Assembly (NCBI GenBank): GCA_016859345.1
Contig: CM029115.1
Location: 17,116,501 to 17,180,500, forward strand
Length of the DNA: 64,000 nucleotides
Source of the DNA: Istiophorus platypterus
Taxonomy: Eukaryota > Chordata > Actinopteri > Istiophoriformes > Istiophoridae
Direction of reading: 5' to 3'
The notes under the pieces are model-generated. The model was not told the origin of the DNA. It saw only the letters and a list, made by a program, of their open reading frames with translations, and ran no database searches. Positions 61,121 to 64,000 of the stretch are shown here, in pieces; position 1 is the stretch's first letter; each line of letters opens with the position of its first letter. The translations under genes were made by a program, and so were the position numbers.

Positions 61121-62703
61121 CAGGTGACCGCTCCGGTCGTGACGCCGTTCAAACCGACCACTGACCGGACCCACGGTGATTATTTATATACGTTATATCC
61201 ACGGTGTGAAAACAGAAACGGAGAGAAAAACGCAAAATATGGGAATAACATCACCAGTGCGTTAAGTCCGTTAATATCTCACACGATGACATTTCGCAGG
61301 AACGGGTTCCTAGGTGCGTCCAAGCCGATGCCCTGGTCTAAGTGCTGCTTATCGCACCTGACTACGCGCAGCATTATATATATATATAAAAAAACTCTAT
61401 TACCCCCCATTAGTATTTTTGCTCCTAAAAGTTCCTGTTAAAACCTTTAATTGTTTTCACAGTTGCCTCCAGTTGGAAGTAGTGGGGTTTCTGGTGTGTC
61501 AACCCATAGGATGGTAAATACTTAGTACTCTATATGTTGTGTAGCTGTCCAGGTATTTTCCATAATACTACTAGTAATGATAAAAACCGGAGGGTCTTTT
61601 TTTAAGAAAAGCAATGGAAGTGACAAATCGTGAATTTTGCGGGGTAACTATACAACCATACGCTATATTTCTTTTGCATATTGTTTTTCGTTTACGTTTC
61701 ACTCATGAGAAAACTTTTTCTTTTCTTTTTATTATCACTTAATAGTTCTAACACAAGTTAAAAAGAAAGAATATCTCTGGTAAATGCACCGATGAAACCG
61801 CAGGTTGTCACCCTCGTTTGATCACCATGCCCTCAGGTTTTAGTTTTTGTTTTTTGCCGTTATTTTTTTCAAATTGTTGTGACAGCAGTTTTCCCCGTTT
61901 TATTCAAACGTTAACACATTTATAAACTGGTTGGTTTAGAGACCAAAAAATACTATTTATTTACCTTCTGAATGAATGAATTATTTGGAAATATATTGCA
62001 TTTTTTTGCTGGTAATAAAAATTTTTTGTTTATCAGTGTTTTCATTGACTGACACTATGTTGCCGTTCATTTCTGCATCCATTAATATCACCAGTGAATA
62101 GCTCATACAGTAACAATACATGTCAAAAAAATCTGATCTATCCCCCTTAGGGCAAGGGTTGAACTTATTAAACAATGATTTTGACTGAATACTTAAACAA
62201 TTATGTAATGAATTTCAGAAATAAATATGAAAATAAAAAACTTTGGTGGATCATTTGGTGTATAGGCCACCAGAGGGCAAAAATAGTCTACACCTCAAAA
62301 AGTATGGCCACTCACACTAGTGACATCAGTACTCCTACCTCCCTTCCTGTTTGGATGACATTGTAACCCCTTGTCATACTTTATCACATAGTACCGAGAG
62401 AAAACATGTGGATAGCTTGGAAGAAATAAAGCTCACACTTGTTTCAAGCTTGTGCTCTGAACTAAGTTTCATTTGTGACAGGAAGTTGAGGTTTTTCCAG
62501 GTGCTACTTTCGTAAGCACTTATTTACCTTGTGACGTGGAGTAGACAGAACATAGGATGTAACATTTAGCCATGCTGACTCATGGGTGGTGGGTGTCAAA
62601 CTCTTCAGTTAAACTATAGGATACAGTAATAGGCTACTGTCTTTTACATATTGGTCCCATTTAATTTGTAATTCTGATTTCTATTTTTTTTTATTTCAAA
62701 CAG
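61121..62703. other. Spacer upstream of mier3
   Basis: The first 250 bases are fairly CpG-rich and could hold a divergent promoter with mier3. A plus-strand open frame at 61124-61441 resembles no family that I know. The rest is AT-rich with no recognised feature. Confidence 0.4.
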
Positions 62704-62950
62704 CGTGTAAACACTTCTGTGTTTGAAAAACAGAATCCCCCGAAAGGTGTAAGAAGGCCAGCGTGGGCGTCCTCTCAAGAACACTACAAACAAATGAGTC
62801 ACTATGTTCAGAGAATTCAGAAGAACATCCCTCTCCAGGCCACATCTGTTAACTTCTTACTGGACCATAAAAAGGACCCTAGGCTGGACCGAAACCTTTA
62901 CAAGTATAAACATTACAGGCTTTTAAAATCCAAGTCTAGTGGTTGCCCCC
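62704..62950 (+). CDS. Unidentified exon, partial gene
   Basis: A strong polypyrimidine tract and acceptor (TTTTTTTTTATTTCAAACAG, ending at 62703) precede a reading frame that looks coding in composition and content. It has motifs RRPAWASSQEHYKQMSHYVQ, IPLQATSVNFLLDHKKDP and RLDRNLYKYKHYRLLK. The protein is rich in K, R, Y and H, without a signal peptide or membrane segment in this part. After about 62945 the frame runs into low-complexity leucine/serine from a CTT repeat and stops at 63073-63075, overlapping an AATAAA (63071-63076); this may mark the last exon, or the true exon may end earlier. No ATG lies in the convincing part before the tyrosine-rich end, so earlier exons are expected upstream. 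I do not recognise the family. Confidence 0.45.
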
Positions 62951-63079
62951 CAAAAAATATTCTTCTTCTCCCTCTTCTTCTTCTTCTTATCAGTAGTAGC
63001 AGTGGTGTCCTTTTACCATGCGTATATACCTGCACACAGGTGGCCACGTTTGCATGTAGAAATAGTGTAAAATAAAAGC

Positions 63080-64000
63080 AGCGATAACTACCTCTCTGTC
63101 TCTCTTCCCTCTTTTCTCTGCGTCTAATTTATGATTACCGTAATCATTCGAAAGACCATCTGATGCCTACTTTACAGAACAATGTAGTCAGGAAGATGTG
63201 AACCCCCGCCCCCCCCCACGAGTGAAATTGTCAGGTCAACAAGTTATCCTCTGACGTAGATTATGGAGAGGCGGCTGACATAGGGTCACAATCCATTGTT
63301 ACAGTGTGAAACGGATGGTGCTGATTAACACTGGCCGACACCTACACTGGTTTTGCAATTGTCCAGTAACTGCCTACTCAGCTGATGTGGCATTATAGGG
63401 ACTCTGTGGGAGGAAAGACATTGAAATACTATTAATGTCCTCGTAATTATCAATTATCTTTCAGACCAAATGAACACATCAGCTGCATATTCACTGATCA
63501 TAATCTGTGTGATTCATTGGAGGATATAGAGGATATTGTGCTTATTGAATTGCAAGCCGAAATTATATAGTATTGTTGATATTTGTAGATGATGGTGTTA
63601 GAACATGAATATGGAATTATTCAAAATGTATCCCTGCACCAAGGAGGTGAAAACTGAGTCACATTGTTGTGAAGACCCCTGTTGGAAAACGCATTTCAGC
63701 ATTAGGGCATTCACTGTCTTTGTTTAAACTAGGGCTGGATAATGAAAAATATGAAGCTGAATGTCTGTTAATGCCTCATGCAAGACATTTAATAAAAATG
63801 GAACCATGCAACAATAATTACATTAGTGAAATTTGATCTTACTATGGAATATCCATCACACACCTTTAAGATTACTAGTCTGAAGAAAATTTAGGGGGGA
63901 CCCCATACACTTCCAGCAAAAAAAATTGAACACCTCTTTCAGGGAATGGACTTACTGTAAAATTAAATCAGGTCTGTCTAAAAAAAAACGGTAAACCCAG
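63080..64000. other. Right-hand end of window, nothing recognised
   Basis: AT-rich, short open frames only, with a C-rich run near 63204-63218. I see no exon, RNA gene or nameable repeat. Confidence 0.5.

Noticed and set aside
61124..61441. 105-residue plus-strand frame opposite the mier3 promoter
   Set aside because: No motif or clear donor ending; could be a first exon of the unidentified gene downstream but nothing in the sequence supports that.

Overview
The window looks like nuclear DNA of a ray-finned fish, probably a percomorph. Genes are split into short exons with GT-AG introns. Introns and spacers are AT-rich and full of (TA)n, (TG)n, (GA)n and (GATA)n microsatellites, and there is a decayed Tc1-type transposon and short palindromic elements. 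The protein sequences are clearly vertebrate. I found no prokaryotic genes, CRISPR array, rRNA or tRNA.

Layout, left to right. (1) About 285-3460, plus strand: the last six coding exons of a tetraspanin of the Tspan3/Tspan36 type; its first exon lies left of the window. (2) 3.46-10.2 kb: spacer with microsatellites. (3) About 10.2-24.9 kb, plus: mapk4 (ERK4), eight coding exons, 730 codons, with probable 5' non-coding exons in a GC-rich segment. (4) 24.9-29.0 kb: spacer ending in a deleted Tc1-like element. (5) About 29.2-47.9 kb, plus: me2 (mitochondrial NAD-malic enzyme), a CpG-rich 5' non-coding exon and 14 coding exons, 583 codons. An antisense eIF4G-like pseudogene and a vestigial duplicate of exon 13 lie in its introns. 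(6) 48.4-51.5 kb, plus: elac1 (short-form tRNase Z), five exons, 370 codons, with one GC-AG intron. (7) 52.2-61.1 kb, minus: mier3 (ELM2-SANT co-repressor), 13 coding exons, 552 codons, convergent with elac1. (8) 61.1-64 kb: spacer with one convincing but unidentified plus-strand exon near 62.7-62.95 kb.

mapk4, me2 and elac1 in the same order and orientation match the MAPK4-ME2-ELAC1 block of human chromosome 18q. mier3 beside elac1, where SMAD4 sits in mammals, is a different arrangement. The genes are unrelated in function (membrane scaffold, atypical MAP kinase, mitochondrial metabolism, tRNA 3' processing, chromatin repression) and are neighbours by synteny, not as a pathway.

I found no wholly new biological system. 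The most interesting observations are the me2 exon-13 relic, the intron-bearing eIF4G-like pseudogene, the unidentified exon near 62.8 kb, an R-to-H change in the FRIEDE docking motif of ERK4, and a (CT)n microsatellite serving as the polypyrimidine tract of an me2 exon. All exon joins were worked out by eye from frame, splice sites and remembered family sequences; no alignment was run.
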